Shown: positions 44,326-54,965, numbered from the stretch's first letter. The stretch is DNA of 64,000 bases from Pedobacter polysacchareus (GCF_019802255.1 NZ_JAHYSS010000005.1:124001-188000), one strand, 5' to 3'. Made by a program: numbers and translations. Notes: generated by a model from the letters alone, not told the origin.

Positions 44326-45573
44326 ATGCTGGCAGAAATTATTACCATAGGCGATGAAATCCTTATCGGACAAATCGTGGATACGAATTCCGCCTGGATG
44401 GCCAAACAGTTGAACCAGATTGGGATGAAAGTGAAACAGATCACTTCCGTTTCCGATGATGCCGATCATATTATGGAGGCACTCCGACTGGCAGAAAGCA
44501 GGGCGGATGTAATCTTAATGACGGGCGGATTAGGTCCAACAAAAGACGACATCACCAAGGTAACCCTGGCTAAATATTTCAATATGGGATTCCGCAGAGA
44601 TGAAGAAACCCTAAACCATGTCACAGAGATTTTTGCACGTTTAAATCGTCCGATGATCGACCTCAACAGAAGGCAGGCTGATGTTCCGGATGGCTGTACC
44701 GTGATTAAGAATAAAAACGGAACTGCACCTTGTATGTGGTTCGAACAGCATGGAAAGATCTTTGTATCGATGCCAGGCGTTCCTTTTGAAATGATGTACC
44801 TGATGGATGATGAAATCATCCCAAGGATCAAAGCGGCTTTTAAACTGCCGGTCATTTACCATAAAACCATACTCACTTCCAATATCGGGGAATCCTTCCT
44901 CGCCATGGAAATCGAAGACATAGAAAACAGTTTACCTCCGAGTATCAAACTCGCCTACCTGCCTAAACTCGGACAGGTGCGTTTGCGCTTAAGTACCATA
45001 GGCGAAGAAGAAGCGCCGCTGAAAACAGCCGTCGATTTTTATGCCCAGCAGATCATCGCCAAGATAAAGCAGCATGTAGTAGCGGAAGAAGACATTGCCC
45101 TGGAAAAGGCAATTCTGAACTTTATGGAGCAAAGAAAACTAACCCTTTCTACTGCCGAAAGCTGTACCGGGGGCTATATTGCACACCTGATTACGCAACA
45201 TCCAGGATGCTCTTCAGTCTATGAAGGCGGAGCGGTGACCTATTCTTATGACCTCAAAATGTCCCTTTTGGACGTTAAAGCAGAGACATTATCTAAATAC
45301 GGTGCCGTAAGCGAAGAAACCGTAAAAGAGATGGCAATTGGTGCCCTTCAAAATTTTAAAACAGATTATGCGGTAGCCGTTAGCGGGATTGCCGGACCAG
45401 ACGGTGGAATGCCGGATAAACCAGTGGGAACTGTCTGGATTGCAGTGGCTCATGCCAAAGGTGTGGTGTCTAAAGTTTTTAGCTTTGGCAACAAAAGAAC
45501 ACAGAATATTGAGCGATCTGCCGCCGCCGCTTTATCAATGATTTTGAATGAACTCAGGCAACATGAGGATTAA
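44326..45573 (+). CDS. cinA: CinA family protein (nicotinamide-nucleotide amidase type)
   Basis: A 415-residue two-domain protein. The N-terminal molybdopterin-binding-like domain (COG1058) shows AEIITIGDEILIGQIVDTNSAWMAKQL and MTGGLGPTKDDITK. The C-terminal CinA domain (about 260-415) shows LSTAESCTGGYIAHLIT, VYEGGAVTYSYDLK and VAVSGIAGPDGGMPDKPVGTVWIAV. Family members deamidate nicotinamide mononucleotide and/or hydrolyse ADP-ribose in the pyridine nucleotide cycle; the CinA name comes from competence studies. It starts 10 bases after the LptD-like gene and is probably co-transcribed. Confidence 0.95.
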   Translation: MLAEIITIGDEILIGQIVDTNSAWMAKQLNQIGMKVKQITSVSDDADHIMEALRLAESRADVILMTGGLGPTKDDITKVTLAKYFNMGFRRDEETLNHVTEIFARLNRPMIDLNRRQADVPDGCTVIKNKNGTAPCMWFEQHGKIFVSMPGVPFEMMYLMDDEIIPRIKAAFKLPVIYHKTILTSNIGESFLAMEIEDIENSLPPSIKLAYLPKLGQVRLRLSTIGEEEAPLKTAVDFYAQQIIAKIKQHVVAEEDIALEKAILNFMEQRKLTLSTAESCTGGYIAHLITQHPGCSSVYEGGAVTYSYDLKMSLLDVKAETLSKYGAVSEETVKEMAIGALQNFKTDYAVAVSGIAGPDGGMPDKPVGTVWIAVAHAKGVVSKVFSFGNKRTQNIERSAAAALSMILNELRQHED

Positions 45574-45588
45574 GTGTCCGAAATACTT

Positions 45589-45596
45589 TACTTTTG
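45589..45596 (+). promoter_or_regulatory. Candidate -7 promoter box for the E2 gene
   Basis: TACTTTTG matches TAnnTTTG and lies 28 bases before the ATG at 45624. The -33 position has no clear TTTG. Confidence 0.42.
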
Positions 45597-45623
45597 TACC
45601 TGTTACCAATTAGAAAATAAAAA

Positions 45624-46967
45624 ATGGCTCAATACGAATTATTGTTACCTAAAATGGGGGAGAGCGTTGCAGAAGCAACCATTATCAAATGGCTTAAACA
45701 ACCAGGAGATATGATAGAATTGGACGATACGATTTTGGAAATAGCTACAGATAAGGTGGATTCTGAAGTTCCATCACCAATCGCCGGTAAGTTAGTTAAG
45801 CAGTTATTTAAAGAAGATGAGGTAGTTCAGGTAGGGGCAGTCATTGCAATTATCGAAACAGATGCCGATGCAGCAGTTACACCAGCTGCAGAAAGCGCAG
45901 TAGAAACTGTCGTGCCGCAGGAACAGGCTGATGCCGTTTTAACACAAATTCCAGGTACAGCGCAGTTGTTGTCAAATGATCAGGCTGAGGATACCCCTAA
46001 ACAAGGCTCAGATCGTTTTTATTCACCATTGGTGAAGAACATCGCCGCTCAGGAAAATATTGAATTGTCGGAGCTGGACAGCATCTCAGGAACTGGAGCA
46101 GAAGGACGATTAACAAAAGACGATCTTTTAAACTATATACAACAAAAAATAGGTGGCAGCTTGAAAAAGGAGTCAGCACCCGTAACAGCAGCAGCAGTTA
46201 CAGCTAGTCAGCCGGCAGCAAGTACTGCAAAAGCAGCACCTGCTGTTAGCGTAAGTGGTGGTGATGAAATCATTGAGATGGATAGGATGCGCAGGCTGAT
46301 TGCCGATCACATGGTAATGAGCGTACAGAATGCACCACATGTGACCTCTTTCGTAGAAGCCGATGTGACCAATATGGTGATGTGGCGCGAAAAAGTGAAA
46401 CGTAACTTTGAGAAGCGTGAAAACGAAAAGATCACCTTTACACCGATCTTTGTTGAAGCGGTAACCAAAGCCATCAAAGATTTTCCAATGATCAATGTTT
46501 CTGTAAATGGAACACAAATCATTAAGAAAAGAGACATTAATATTGGGATGGCAGCAGCATTGCCAAGTGGTAACCTGATTGTTCCGGTGATTAAAAACGC
46601 AGATCAGATGAACCTATTAGGTTTAACAAAATCTGTCAATGACCTGGCTGTACGTGCACGTAATTCTAAATTGAAACCAGACGAAACTCAAGGTGGTACA
46701 TTCACGTTGACCAATGTAGGTTCTTTTGGAAATGTGATGGGAACCCCAATTATCAACCAGCCTCAGGTCGCAATTTTAGCGGTAGGTGCCATTAAAAAGA
46801 AGCCAGCAGTATTGGAAACAGAATATGGTGATGTGATTGCAATCCGTCACATGATGTTTCTTTCACTTTCTTACGACCATAGGGTAGTAGATGGTTCATT
46901 AGGTGGGTCATTTGTACGCCGTGTGGCAGATTACCTGGAAAACTGGGACGTCAACAGAGAAATTTAA
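45624..46967 (+). CDS. 2-oxo acid dehydrogenase E2 component (dihydrolipoamide acyltransferase)
   Basis: Core acyltransferase of a 2-oxo acid dehydrogenase complex, 447 residues. It has one lipoyl domain (about 1-78) with the lipoylated Lys in EIATDKVDSEV, an Ala/Val/Thr-rich linker and an E3/E1-binding domain at about 130-172 (YSPLVKNIAAQENIELSELDSISGTGAEGRLTKDDLLNYI). A second linker and the catalytic domain (about 215-447) follow, with SYDHRVVDGSLGG near the end. The opening LLPKMGESVAEATIIKWLKQPGD fits branched-chain or general E2 proteins; E1 and E3 genes are not adjacent, so the substrate is uncertain. Confidence 0.93.
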   Translation: MAQYELLLPKMGESVAEATIIKWLKQPGDMIELDDTILEIATDKVDSEVPSPIAGKLVKQLFKEDEVVQVGAVIAIIETDADAAVTPAAESAVETVVPQEQADAVLTQIPGTAQLLSNDQAEDTPKQGSDRFYSPLVKNIAAQENIELSELDSISGTGAEGRLTKDDLLNYIQQKIGGSLKKESAPVTAAAVTASQPAASTAKAAPAVSVSGGDEIIEMDRMRRLIADHMVMSVQNAPHVTSFVEADVTNMVMWREKVKRNFEKRENEKITFTPIFVEAVTKAIKDFPMINVSVNGTQIIKKRDINIGMAAALPSGNLIVPVIKNADQMNLLGLTKSVNDLAVRARNSKLKPDETQGGTFTLTNVGSFGNVMGTPIINQPQVAILAVGAIKKKPAVLETEYGDVIAIRHMMFLSLSYDHRVVDGSLGGSFVRRVADYLENWDVNREI

Positions 46968-47029
46968 GGCAGTCGCAGGGCATAATCATAAAGAGCTTTA
47001 CCCTGCTGATTCTAAATATTTAAAGTACG

Positions 47030-47060
47030 AAAAAGGCCCCGGAAATTCCGGGGCCTTTTT
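47030..47060 (+). terminator. Bidirectional terminator between the E2 gene and hom
   Basis: A self-complementary GC-rich stem, AAAAAGGCCCCGG with CCGGGGCCTTTTT around AAATT, with T and A runs on both sides, between convergent genes. Confidence 0.92.
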
Positions 47061-47081
47061 ACGATCAAAACAAAAAAACTA

Positions 47082-48323
47082 TTAGTTAAAAAACACTTCC
47101 TCTTCGGTCACAGTTTGAACCTGTTGTTCCGTATAGGTATACCTTCCGGTATGGGCAATAAATACATCTTTTTGCTCCAGTAAACTGCGGTTTTCCAATA
47201 GCGTTTTCAAGCTGATGCTGCCGATTACATATTTGTAATCCTGACGTGAAAAGCGCTCTACGATATTTTCTACCTGTAATTGAGCTAGCGTGTCCTCAGT
47301 TGAGTAACGCAGATATACTTCAATGTTTACGTTATCAGTATGGATCAAACCATTTTGCTGATGGTACTTTTTATACTCATAACGGTAATCATATCTTAAG
47401 GCAGCAATGTCGGAAAGTACGGCAGCACCTGTAGGGTGGCCACCAGCGCCTTTACCGAAAAAGAACTGCTTGTCAGCGAAAGCTGCCTGAACAGTAACAC
47501 CATTGTATTCATTTTCTACGTTGAACAGGAAATCGTCAGATTTCACAAACTTAGGGAGTACATAAGTCACCACTTGTTTGCTGCTGATTTTACGTGCTGT
47601 AGGAACCAGTTTAATCTTGAAGTTTTTCTCTTTTGCATACCTGATGTCATCATCATTCAGGTTTTGAATGCCGATATTCAGAATGTCAGAAGGATCGATA
47701 AACAAACCATAAGCATGTGCTGTAGCAATGGCCAGTTTAAATTTCGGATCGTAACCACCCACATCCATAATCGGATCCGTTTCGGCAAAACCAAGGTCTT
47801 GTGCTTGCTTTAAGGCTACACCATATTCCATGTTTTCATTGAAAATCTTAGAAAGAATATAGTTGGAAGAACCATTAAAGATGCCGCTGATGCCATGCAG
47901 TAATTCGTTGTTGTAGTACTCTTCCAGGTTTCGGATGATGGGAATACTGCCGCATACTGCACCTTCATATAATAAAGATACCCCATGTTTTTCCTGCAGT
48001 TCAACCAGTTCAGCAAGGTGATTGGCAATCATTTTTTTATTGGCAGAAACTACATTTTTACCACTAATCAGTGCGCGTTTGGTAATGTTATAAGCGGCAT
48101 CTGCATCATCAATCAATTCTACAATGGTATTGATTTCTTCGTTATTCAGGATTTCGTCGTGATCGGTAGTGAAAAGGTGTGCGTCTAAGCTGCGTTTCTT
48201 TTCTGGATTTTTGATGGCGATTTTAATGATTTCCAGGTTGAGGTCCTGGCCACGGATAATATCGTGTAATCCCTGACCTACCACTCCAAATCCAAATAAT
48301 CCAATTTTAAGTTTCTTGCTCAT
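47082..48323 (-). CDS. hom: Homoserine dehydrogenase
   Basis: NAD(P)-dependent enzyme (413 residues) that reduces aspartate semialdehyde to homoserine, the branch point to methionine and threonine. The Rossmann motif is IGLFGFGVVGQGLHDII. The catalytic and substrate regions include NVVSANKKMIANHL, LLYEGAVCGSIPIIRNLEEYY, GISGIFNGSSNYILSKI and GFAETDPIMDVGGYDPKFKLAIA. The C-terminal part is short, with no aspartokinase fusion, so it is monofunctional. It is the third gene of the metY-metX-hom operon, 7 bases after metX. Confidence 0.95.
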   Translation of the reverse strand: MSKKLKIGLFGFGVVGQGLHDIIRGQDLNLEIIKIAIKNPEKKRSLDAHLFTTDHDEILNNEEINTIVELIDDADAAYNITKRALISGKNVVSANKKMIANHLAELVELQEKHGVSLLYEGAVCGSIPIIRNLEEYYNNELLHGISGIFNGSSNYILSKIFNENMEYGVALKQAQDLGFAETDPIMDVGGYDPKFKLAIATAHAYGLFIDPSDILNIGIQNLNDDDIRYAKEKNFKIKLVPTARKISSKQVVTYVLPKFVKSDDFLFNVENEYNGVTVQAAFADKQFFFGKGAGGHPTGAAVLSDIAALRYDYRYEYKKYHQQNGLIHTDNVNIEVYLRYSTEDTLAQLQVENIVERFSRQDYKYVIGSISLKTLLENRSLLEQKDVFIAHTGRYTYTEQQVQTVTEEEVFFN

Positions 48324-48330
48324 CTAAGTA

Positions 48331-49389
48331 CTATGCTGTTTTATGTAATTTAATTATTTTCTTGTTTGTGCTTTCTTTTAGGAAATTCCCGATCACATTG
48401 GTCAGTACATCCGTTTCAATCAGGAATCCATCATGACCATACGCAGAGTTTACACTGAAAAATTCTGCATCAGGAATGTGTTTGCTCAGAAACTGCTGTT
48501 CAGAAATTGGGAACAGTACGTCGTTTTCTATACCGATCACCAGGGTATTGGCTTTAATAGATGCCAGTGCATCGATGATACTGCCTCTGTTTCTACCTAC
48601 ATTATGACTGTCCATCGCTTTGCTCAGGTACCAGTAACTATAGGCATTGAAGCGTTTGCACAGCTTTTCGCCCTGGTAATTTTGGTAAGAAGAAGCGCGG
48701 AAGGATCCTGTTTTTTCATTTACGCTTTCCAGTTGAGTGGCGGTATAGGCATCGTAACTTCGGTAAGATAATAAAGCGATGCTGCGTGCTGTTTTTAGAC
48801 CTTTTAATCCACCATCTGGTTTGTTTGCGTAGAAAGACCTGTCGGAGCTAATGGCTAAACGCTGACTTTCATTGAAAGCGATTCCCCATGGGGAATGAAC
48901 CGCGTTAGTCGCAACCAGAATCAGGTTTTGTATCGCTGTGTTGTCTTCAATTGCCCATTCTACGGCTTGCTGACCACCTAATGATCCGCCAATAAGTACT
49001 TTAATCTCTTCTACGCCCAGGTGTTTAGCCAGTAAACGGTGTGCAGCCACCATATCACGGATGGTCACTTCCGGGAAGGCTAGGTAATAAGGCAATCCTG
49101 TAGTTGGATTTACGCTTAATGGGTTGGTGCTGCCATAATGCGAGCCCAATACATTGGCGCATACGATGAAATGTTCTTCAGGATTGAACAGGTCATTGTT
49201 GCCAAACAGGCCTTTCCACCAGTCCAGCACGTCTGCATTCGCTGTCAACGCGTGACAAGCCCAGATCACATTGTCTTTCTTGGCATTTAATTTTCCATAC
49301 GTCTGGTAAGCAAGCTCGATTTTGCGCAATTTCTTGCCGCTTTCAAGTTTGAAAACTTTGGTGTGGGTATAGGTAGAGGTCGTACTCAT
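48331..49389 (-). CDS. metX: Homoserine O-acetyltransferase
   Basis: Alpha/beta hydrolase fold transferase of 352 residues that acetylates homoserine with acetyl-CoA. The nucleophile Ser is in IGGSLGGQQAVEWA. The oxyanion region is WACHALTANADV, and the acid and base are in IENDVLFPISEQ and YGHDGFLIE. The NVLGSHYGSTNPLSVNPTTGLPY block is typical of MetX. I cannot exclude a succinyl preference from sequence alone, but the neighbouring metY uses O-acetylhomoserine, which supports acetyl. It lies 24 bases after metY. Confidence 0.94.
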   Translation of the reverse strand: MSTTSTYTHTKVFKLESGKKLRKIELAYQTYGKLNAKKDNVIWACHALTANADVLDWWKGLFGNNDLFNPEEHFIVCANVLGSHYGSTNPLSVNPTTGLPYYLAFPEVTIRDMVAAHRLLAKHLGVEEIKVLIGGSLGGQQAVEWAIEDNTAIQNLILVATNAVHSPWGIAFNESQRLAISSDRSFYANKPDGGLKGLKTARSIALLSYRSYDAYTATQLESVNEKTGSFRASSYQNYQGEKLCKRFNAYSYWYLSKAMDSHNVGRNRGSIIDALASIKANTLVIGIENDVLFPISEQQFLSKHIPDAEFFSVNSAYGHDGFLIETDVLTNVIGNFLKESTNKKIIKLHKTA

Positions 49390-49413
49390 GGTGATGCTTT
49401 GGTAGTAAGGTGA

Positions 49414-50946
<1,533 letters not shown>

Positions 50947-51070
50947 GTCTTAATTTATCTCTCCAGAACGCACCATGCGAACCGGTCAGGAATTGGCACC
51001 TTCTCCATTTTGGGAGGGTTGCCAGTGGGTCAAAGAGCCTGTCTCTCGCCACTTCTTTATAAATCAAAAC
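50947..51070 (-). ncRNA. SAM-I (S-box) riboswitch upstream of metY
   Basis: The minus strand carries the S-box core: GAGAGACAGGC, then UUUGACCCACUGGCAACC, then AAGGUGCCAAUUCCUG. These match the class consensus GACUGGCCC-GA-CCCGGCAACC and AAGGUGCUAAUUCC. A 12-bp P1 helix closes it: GUUUUGAUUUAU (51070-51059) with AUAAAUUAAGAC (50958-50947), including two G-U pairs. It lies 225 bases before metY and 49 bases after a consensus promoter. Class I binding of S-adenosylmethionine is expected. Confidence 0.88.
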
Positions 51071-51118
51071 CCAGTTTTAAGCGGGTGATGACTTGAATAG
51101 CTTTCGCTAATAATATTT

Positions 51119-51149
51119 CAAATGTAGAGATAATCGCAAAATAACCAAA
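51119..51149 (-). promoter_or_regulatory. Promoter of the metY-metX-hom operon
   Basis: On the minus strand TTTG (51149-51146), 19 bases, then TACATTTG (51126-51119) matches the Bacteroidota consensus at all fixed positions. Transcription would start near 51112, about 40 bases before the riboswitch P1 helix. Confidence 0.82.
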
Positions 51150-51237
51150 ATATAATTTTGATTATTTTGTAATTATCTGATATATAGTGGTATAAAATAA
51201 ATATATAGCACTGTTGATGGGGGTGTTTTTTAGCTTT

Positions 51238-52353
51238 TTAACCTAAAGCTTGTTTAAAATCTGCGATTAGATCATCTATGTGTTCCAGTCCAACGGAGAT
51301 CCGAATTAAATTCTGTGGTGTTTTGGTGTCCGGACCTTCCACAGATGCGCGGTGTTCGATCAGGCTTTCTACGCCTCCCAGACTGGTTGCCTGAGCAAAC
51401 AGCTGTACGGTATTGACTACCCTGCGTGCTGCTTCAGCACCACCATGAACTAAAATTGACAGCATCCCTCCAAAACCGCTCATTTGTCGTTTTGCGATTT
51501 CATGCTGAGGGTGTGCGGGTAATCCAGGATAAAATACGGCCTCCACCTTTGGATGTTTTTCCAGATATAGCGCCAATGCCATTCCATTTTCGCAATGACC
51601 GCGCATGCGGTAAGGAAGGGTTTTTAAACTTCTCAATAGTAAAAATGAATCGAATGGGGAAGGGACAGCACCACCAATCTGCTGGATATTTCTTACTTTT
51701 TCCCAGAATGGCGTCATTTTGGCGGTAATCAAAGCACCACCCAATACATCACTGTGTCCGCCTATATATTTGGTGGAAGAATGCATGACGATATCTGCAC
51801 CCAGTTCAATCGGCTTTTGTAAACATGGCGAAGCAAAGGTGCTGTCGCAAGCCAGTAAAAGGTCATGCTTTTTTGCGATCTCGGAAATCGCAGCTAAATC
51901 AGTTATTTTTAATAAGGGGTTAGAAGGTGTTTCCACCCAGATCATGACCGTGTTTTCTTTAATGTAAGCAGAAATCCCTGCAATATCAGTCAGGTCTATG
52001 AAATCGATGGTTAGGGTGTCTGCAAAAATAGATTGCAGCTGCTTTTTGAAGCCCCAATACATATCGTCGGGAGCAATAATGTGGCTTCCAGGGGCTAAGG
52101 CCTGAAAAAGAGACATGCCGGCTGTATTTCCTGAAGAAAAGGCACAGGCGTCTACACCATTTTCTAAATCTGTCAATACTTTTTCTAAAGCAGAGCGGTT
52201 CGGGTTGCTGACACGGCTATACATATGTCCGCCAGAATAGCCACCATCTTCATCTCTGAAAAACGTTGTGGACAAATTAATAGGCGGTGTGACATCGCCA
52301 GTAGCGGATTTATACAAATTTCCGGAATGTATAGCTAAAGTTTCTGGTTTCAT
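51238..52353 (-). CDS. Trans-sulfuration PLP enzyme (cystathionine gamma-synthase/lyase type)
   Basis: A 371-residue Cys/Met metabolism PLP enzyme. It opens ETLAIHSGNLYKSATGDVTPPINLSTTF. The PLP lysine is in IVMHSSTKYIGGHSDVLGGALI, and further blocks are MYSRVSNPNRSALEKVLTDLENG and GVESLIEHRASVEGP. It lacks the insert seen in the metY protein, so it is more like cystathionine gamma-synthase (metB) or gamma-lyase; the two cannot be separated by eye. It lies upstream of the metY promoter on the same strand and has no riboswitch of its own that I can recognise. Confidence 0.88.
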   Translation of the reverse strand: MKPETLAIHSGNLYKSATGDVTPPINLSTTFFRDEDGGYSGGHMYSRVSNPNRSALEKVLTDLENGVDACAFSSGNTAGMSLFQALAPGSHIIAPDDMYWGFKKQLQSIFADTLTIDFIDLTDIAGISAYIKENTVMIWVETPSNPLLKITDLAAISEIAKKHDLLLACDSTFASPCLQKPIELGADIVMHSSTKYIGGHSDVLGGALITAKMTPFWEKVRNIQQIGGAVPSPFDSFLLLRSLKTLPYRMRGHCENGMALALYLEKHPKVEAVFYPGLPAHPQHEIAKRQMSGFGGMLSILVHGGAEAARRVVNTVQLFAQATSLGGVESLIEHRASVEGPDTKTPQNLIRISVGLEHIDDLIADFKQALG

Positions 52354-52541
52354 TTTCAGGTGGATAAATAGTTAATCTAGGAGCTGGACCCCACAATGCT
52401 AAAGGTAAAAATTATTCTGTTGAAGTTTTGGCAAGATTTATGTAATTGAAACAGTATTGTGACTTAATATGGTAAAAAGTACATTTTTTTCAGCAGGCTC
52501 ACAAACAACGAAAAATTAAACAAATAAAAAAACAGATTGAT

Positions 52542-53033
52542 ATGAAAAGAATATTCCTGATCGCAGCCATTTTATGCAGTTCATTAATGGTATTGCAAAG
52601 TTGTTCTCCAAAAGGTGGCTCAGGTACCGAAGTGGTGAAGAGAGGTGATGTAACTGGTACTTGGGTATTAAATGACATTACTTATGAAGGTATTCCTCAG
52701 GCTTCTGTTAAATCATTATTTGGTGAGGCAGCTCCAAATTGCTTTATTGGCGGTACCTGGAGATTAACGAACAGCGGTAACGGTAGCTATAGCTTACCAG
52801 GCGGTGGCAATTGCGCAGCAAGAACACAATCGATTTATTGGTCGGCAAGTGTACCAGATCAGACTTTCCAGTTTAAGAAAATATATGAAGGCGACAAAGC
52901 TAAAAACGTAACTGAAGGTTACCGTTTGGTGATGTCTACTTCCTCAAAAGAATCATTGGTGATCAAATCACCTGTAGAATATGGTAATTCCACAGCTTAT
53001 ATCGTGTTACATTTCGCGAAAGCTGCAAAGTAA
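52542..53033 (+). CDS. Lipocalin-like lipoprotein
   Basis: A 163-residue predicted lipoprotein: the signal peptide ends MVLQSC, followed by SPKGGSG, a flexible linker. The mature domain begins VTGTWVLNDITYEG, the usual start of Bacteroidota lipocalin-like lipoproteins (G-x-W motif), and continues with GGTWRLTNSGNGSYSLPGGGNC and alternating strands to the end. The two cysteines near 67 and 90 could form a disulfide. It probably binds a small hydrophobic ligand or acts in envelope upkeep; no specific role is known. Confidence 0.78.
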   Translation: MKRIFLIAAILCSSLMVLQSCSPKGGSGTEVVKRGDVTGTWVLNDITYEGIPQASVKSLFGEAAPNCFIGGTWRLTNSGNGSYSLPGGGNCAARTQSIYWSASVPDQTFQFKKIYEGDKAKNVTEGYRLVMSTSSKESLVIKSPVEYGNSTAYIVLHFAKAAK

Positions 53034-53058
53034 TTTTTGGTTAAATTTGGTTTAGGTG

Positions 53059-53088
53059 AAGGGACTCGTGGTTGGGTCCCTTTTTTTT
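53059..53088 (+). terminator. Terminator after the lipocalin-like gene
   Basis: A 7-bp stem, AAGGGAC (53059-53065) with GTCCCTT (53076-53082), followed by T6. Confidence 0.78.
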
Positions 53089-53101
53089 GCTTAAAAAAGC
53101 C

Positions 53102-53109
53102 TAATTTTG
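53102..53109 (+). promoter_or_regulatory. Candidate -7 box for the TauE/SafE gene
   Basis: TAATTTTG matches TAnnTTTG and lies 18 bases before the ATG at 53128; the matching TTTG upstream is too close (12 bases), so support is partial. Confidence 0.35.
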
Positions 53110-53127
53110 CGGCATTAAGGGAATACT

Positions 53128-53895
53128 ATGATGTCAGACCTGATTATACTTTGTATAGTCTCTTTTTTTGCCGGTTTTATTGATGCAATTGTTGGTGGTG
53201 GTGGGTTACTGCAAACTCCGGCAATTATGATTGTGTTACCTCAATATTCGGTGGCCACACTTTTTGGAACCACCAAAATCCCTTCTCTTTCCGGAACCGC
53301 TTTTGCCGCCTGGAAGTACTCACAGAATGTAAAACTGAACTGGCCGCTGCTGATTTACATTGCAGCAGCCGCGTTTATTGGAGCAATATTGGGTGCTCAT
53401 AGCATTACACTGATCGACAATACGGTGATCAAGCCGATCGTTTTTGCCATTCTTATCCTTGTTGCCCTTTATACTTATTTTAATAAAAAATTTGGTGTCC
53501 ATCAGGAAAAGGAGCATACAGTGTTTCAGCAGGTGCTGATCGGACTGCTTTTCGGTTTTATCATTGGCTTTTATGATGGCTTAATCGGCCCTGGAACAGG
53601 CACGTTTTTTATTTTGGCCTTCATTGCATTAATGGGCTATGATTTCCTGCATGCCAGTGCGAGTGCAAAACTGATCAATATGGCCACCAATATTGCAGCA
53701 ATCTGTTATTTCGGCAGCACCGGACACATCCTTTATGAGTTCGCCATTCCAATGGCTTTCTGCAATGTGGGCGGCTCGTTTTTAGGCACTAAACTCGCCC
53801 TGTTAAAAGGCAATAAATTTATACGCATCTTTTTTTTACTAGTAGTATTCGGGACGATCCTGAGGTTTGCTTATGATATTTTTATCAAAGCATAA
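53128..53895 (+). CDS. TauE/SafE family membrane permease
   Basis: A 255-residue inner membrane protein with about eight helices in two halves. The family motif repeats at the start of each half: FFAGFIDAIVGGGGLLQTPAIMIV and LLFGFIIGFYDGLIGPGTGTFFILAF. Members move sulfite, sulfoacetate or other small organosulfur anions. The first start of two adjacent ATG codons (53128) is kept. No sulfur oxidation genes adjoin it except the methionine genes on the other strand a kilobase away, so the substrate is open. Confidence 0.92.
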   Translation: MMSDLIILCIVSFFAGFIDAIVGGGGLLQTPAIMIVLPQYSVATLFGTTKIPSLSGTAFAAWKYSQNVKLNWPLLIYIAAAAFIGAILGAHSITLIDNTVIKPIVFAILILVALYTYFNKKFGVHQEKEHTVFQQVLIGLLFGFIIGFYDGLIGPGTGTFFILAFIALMGYDFLHASASAKLINMATNIAAICYFGSTGHILYEFAIPMAFCNVGGSFLGTKLALLKGNKFIRIFFLLVVFGTILRFAYDIFIKA

Positions 53896-53948
53896 TTGTT
53901 GTTTTATGGCGCTGAGGAAGGTTTTCTTTCCCGCCCAATTGATATTTA

Positions 53949-54941
53949 ATGAAGAAGAATAAATTTTTTGTGTTTGGGATTTTGATTTTTGGCTTGTTAA
54001 TCGCTGTTTTCGCCTTTGGCTTGTCGACGATTAAAACCGATGTAGCAGTGAGAAGACCGGTTAATTTTCCGGCAATTGTGCAGCAAGGACCTGCGCTGAC
54101 AGTAGAAGGGGTCACCCTCGGACAAAAGTTATTTGACGATGCACTGCTTTCTAAGAATGGCAAGGTAGCCTGTGCTTCCTGTCACAATCAAACCGACGGC
54201 TATGCGAGTAAAGGGATAAAAATCAATCCGGGAGTCAATAAAAATATCCATGGTACAAAGAATACACCCGCTTTAATGAACCTGCAATGGAAGACTTCCT
54301 TTTTTAGGGATGGGAGGGAATCGCATTTGCGCAATACGGCAATTAACGCTTTAACCAGTCCGGCAGAAATGGGAGAAACCATGGTTAATGTGGTGGCTAA
54401 ACTGAACGCTTCGCCGATTTATAAGCATTACTTTAAATCGGTTTTAGGAGTAGATACGATACAGGAAAAAGAGGTAACCGGAGTGATTGAACAGTACCTG
54501 CTTTCGCTGGTGTCTGCAAATTCCCGTTATGATAAACTGGTGGTCAAACAGGAAAACACATTTACCGCAGCAGAATTGGAAGGCTTGAAAATTTTCAAAG
54601 AAAAGTGTGCCACTTGTCATAAAGGTGATCTGTTTACCGACGAGTCTTCCAGAAATATCGGAACCAGTACGGCCAATGATCCGGTGAAAAAGTTTAAAGT
54701 ACCATCTTTAAGAAATATCGAAGTCACTGCACCTTATTTTCATGATGGTCGTTTTGCGACTTTAGAAGAAGTGATGGTTCATTATGCGACAGGCGTACAT
54801 CAGGAAAAGGATTTAGACCCTTTGATGCAGACGAATGGAAAGGCAGGGATTCCCTTAACGGATCTGGAGCAGAAAAAGCTGGTTGCCTTTTTGAAAACCC
54901 TGACTGATGAAGCGTTTATCAACAAAATGACACTTCAATAA
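53949..54941 (+). CDS. Di-heme cytochrome c peroxidase (CcpA/MauG family)
   Basis: Exported 330-residue protein with an N-terminal signal or anchor helix (FFVFGILIFGLLIAVFAFGLS). Two heme motifs are present, C75-ASC-H79 and C220-ATC-H224. Family blocks are LGQKLFDDALLSKNGKVACASCHNQTDGYA, KNTPALMNLQWKTSFFRDGRESHLRNTAINAL and KVPSLRNIEVTAPYFHDGRFATLEEVM. It should reduce hydrogen peroxide in the periplasm with electrons from a cytochrome, or oxidise a protein partner as MauG does. It starts 53 bases after the permease gene. Confidence 0.93.
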   Translation: MKKNKFFVFGILIFGLLIAVFAFGLSTIKTDVAVRRPVNFPAIVQQGPALTVEGVTLGQKLFDDALLSKNGKVACASCHNQTDGYASKGIKINPGVNKNIHGTKNTPALMNLQWKTSFFRDGRESHLRNTAINALTSPAEMGETMVNVVAKLNASPIYKHYFKSVLGVDTIQEKEVTGVIEQYLLSLVSANSRYDKLVVKQENTFTAAELEGLKIFKEKCATCHKGDLFTDESSRNIGTSTANDPVKKFKVPSLRNIEVTAPYFHDGRFATLEEVMVHYATGVHQEKDLDPLMQTNGKAGIPLTDLEQKKLVAFLKTLTDEAFINKMTLQ

Positions 54942-54965
54942 ACTTTCTCTAATTGCTGGGTTACG

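Noticed and set aside
52354..52541. Second SAM riboswitch upstream of the metB-like gene
   Set aside because: No GCAACC/AAGGUGC core or pairing of SAM-I, and no SAM-II pattern, was found on the minus strand.
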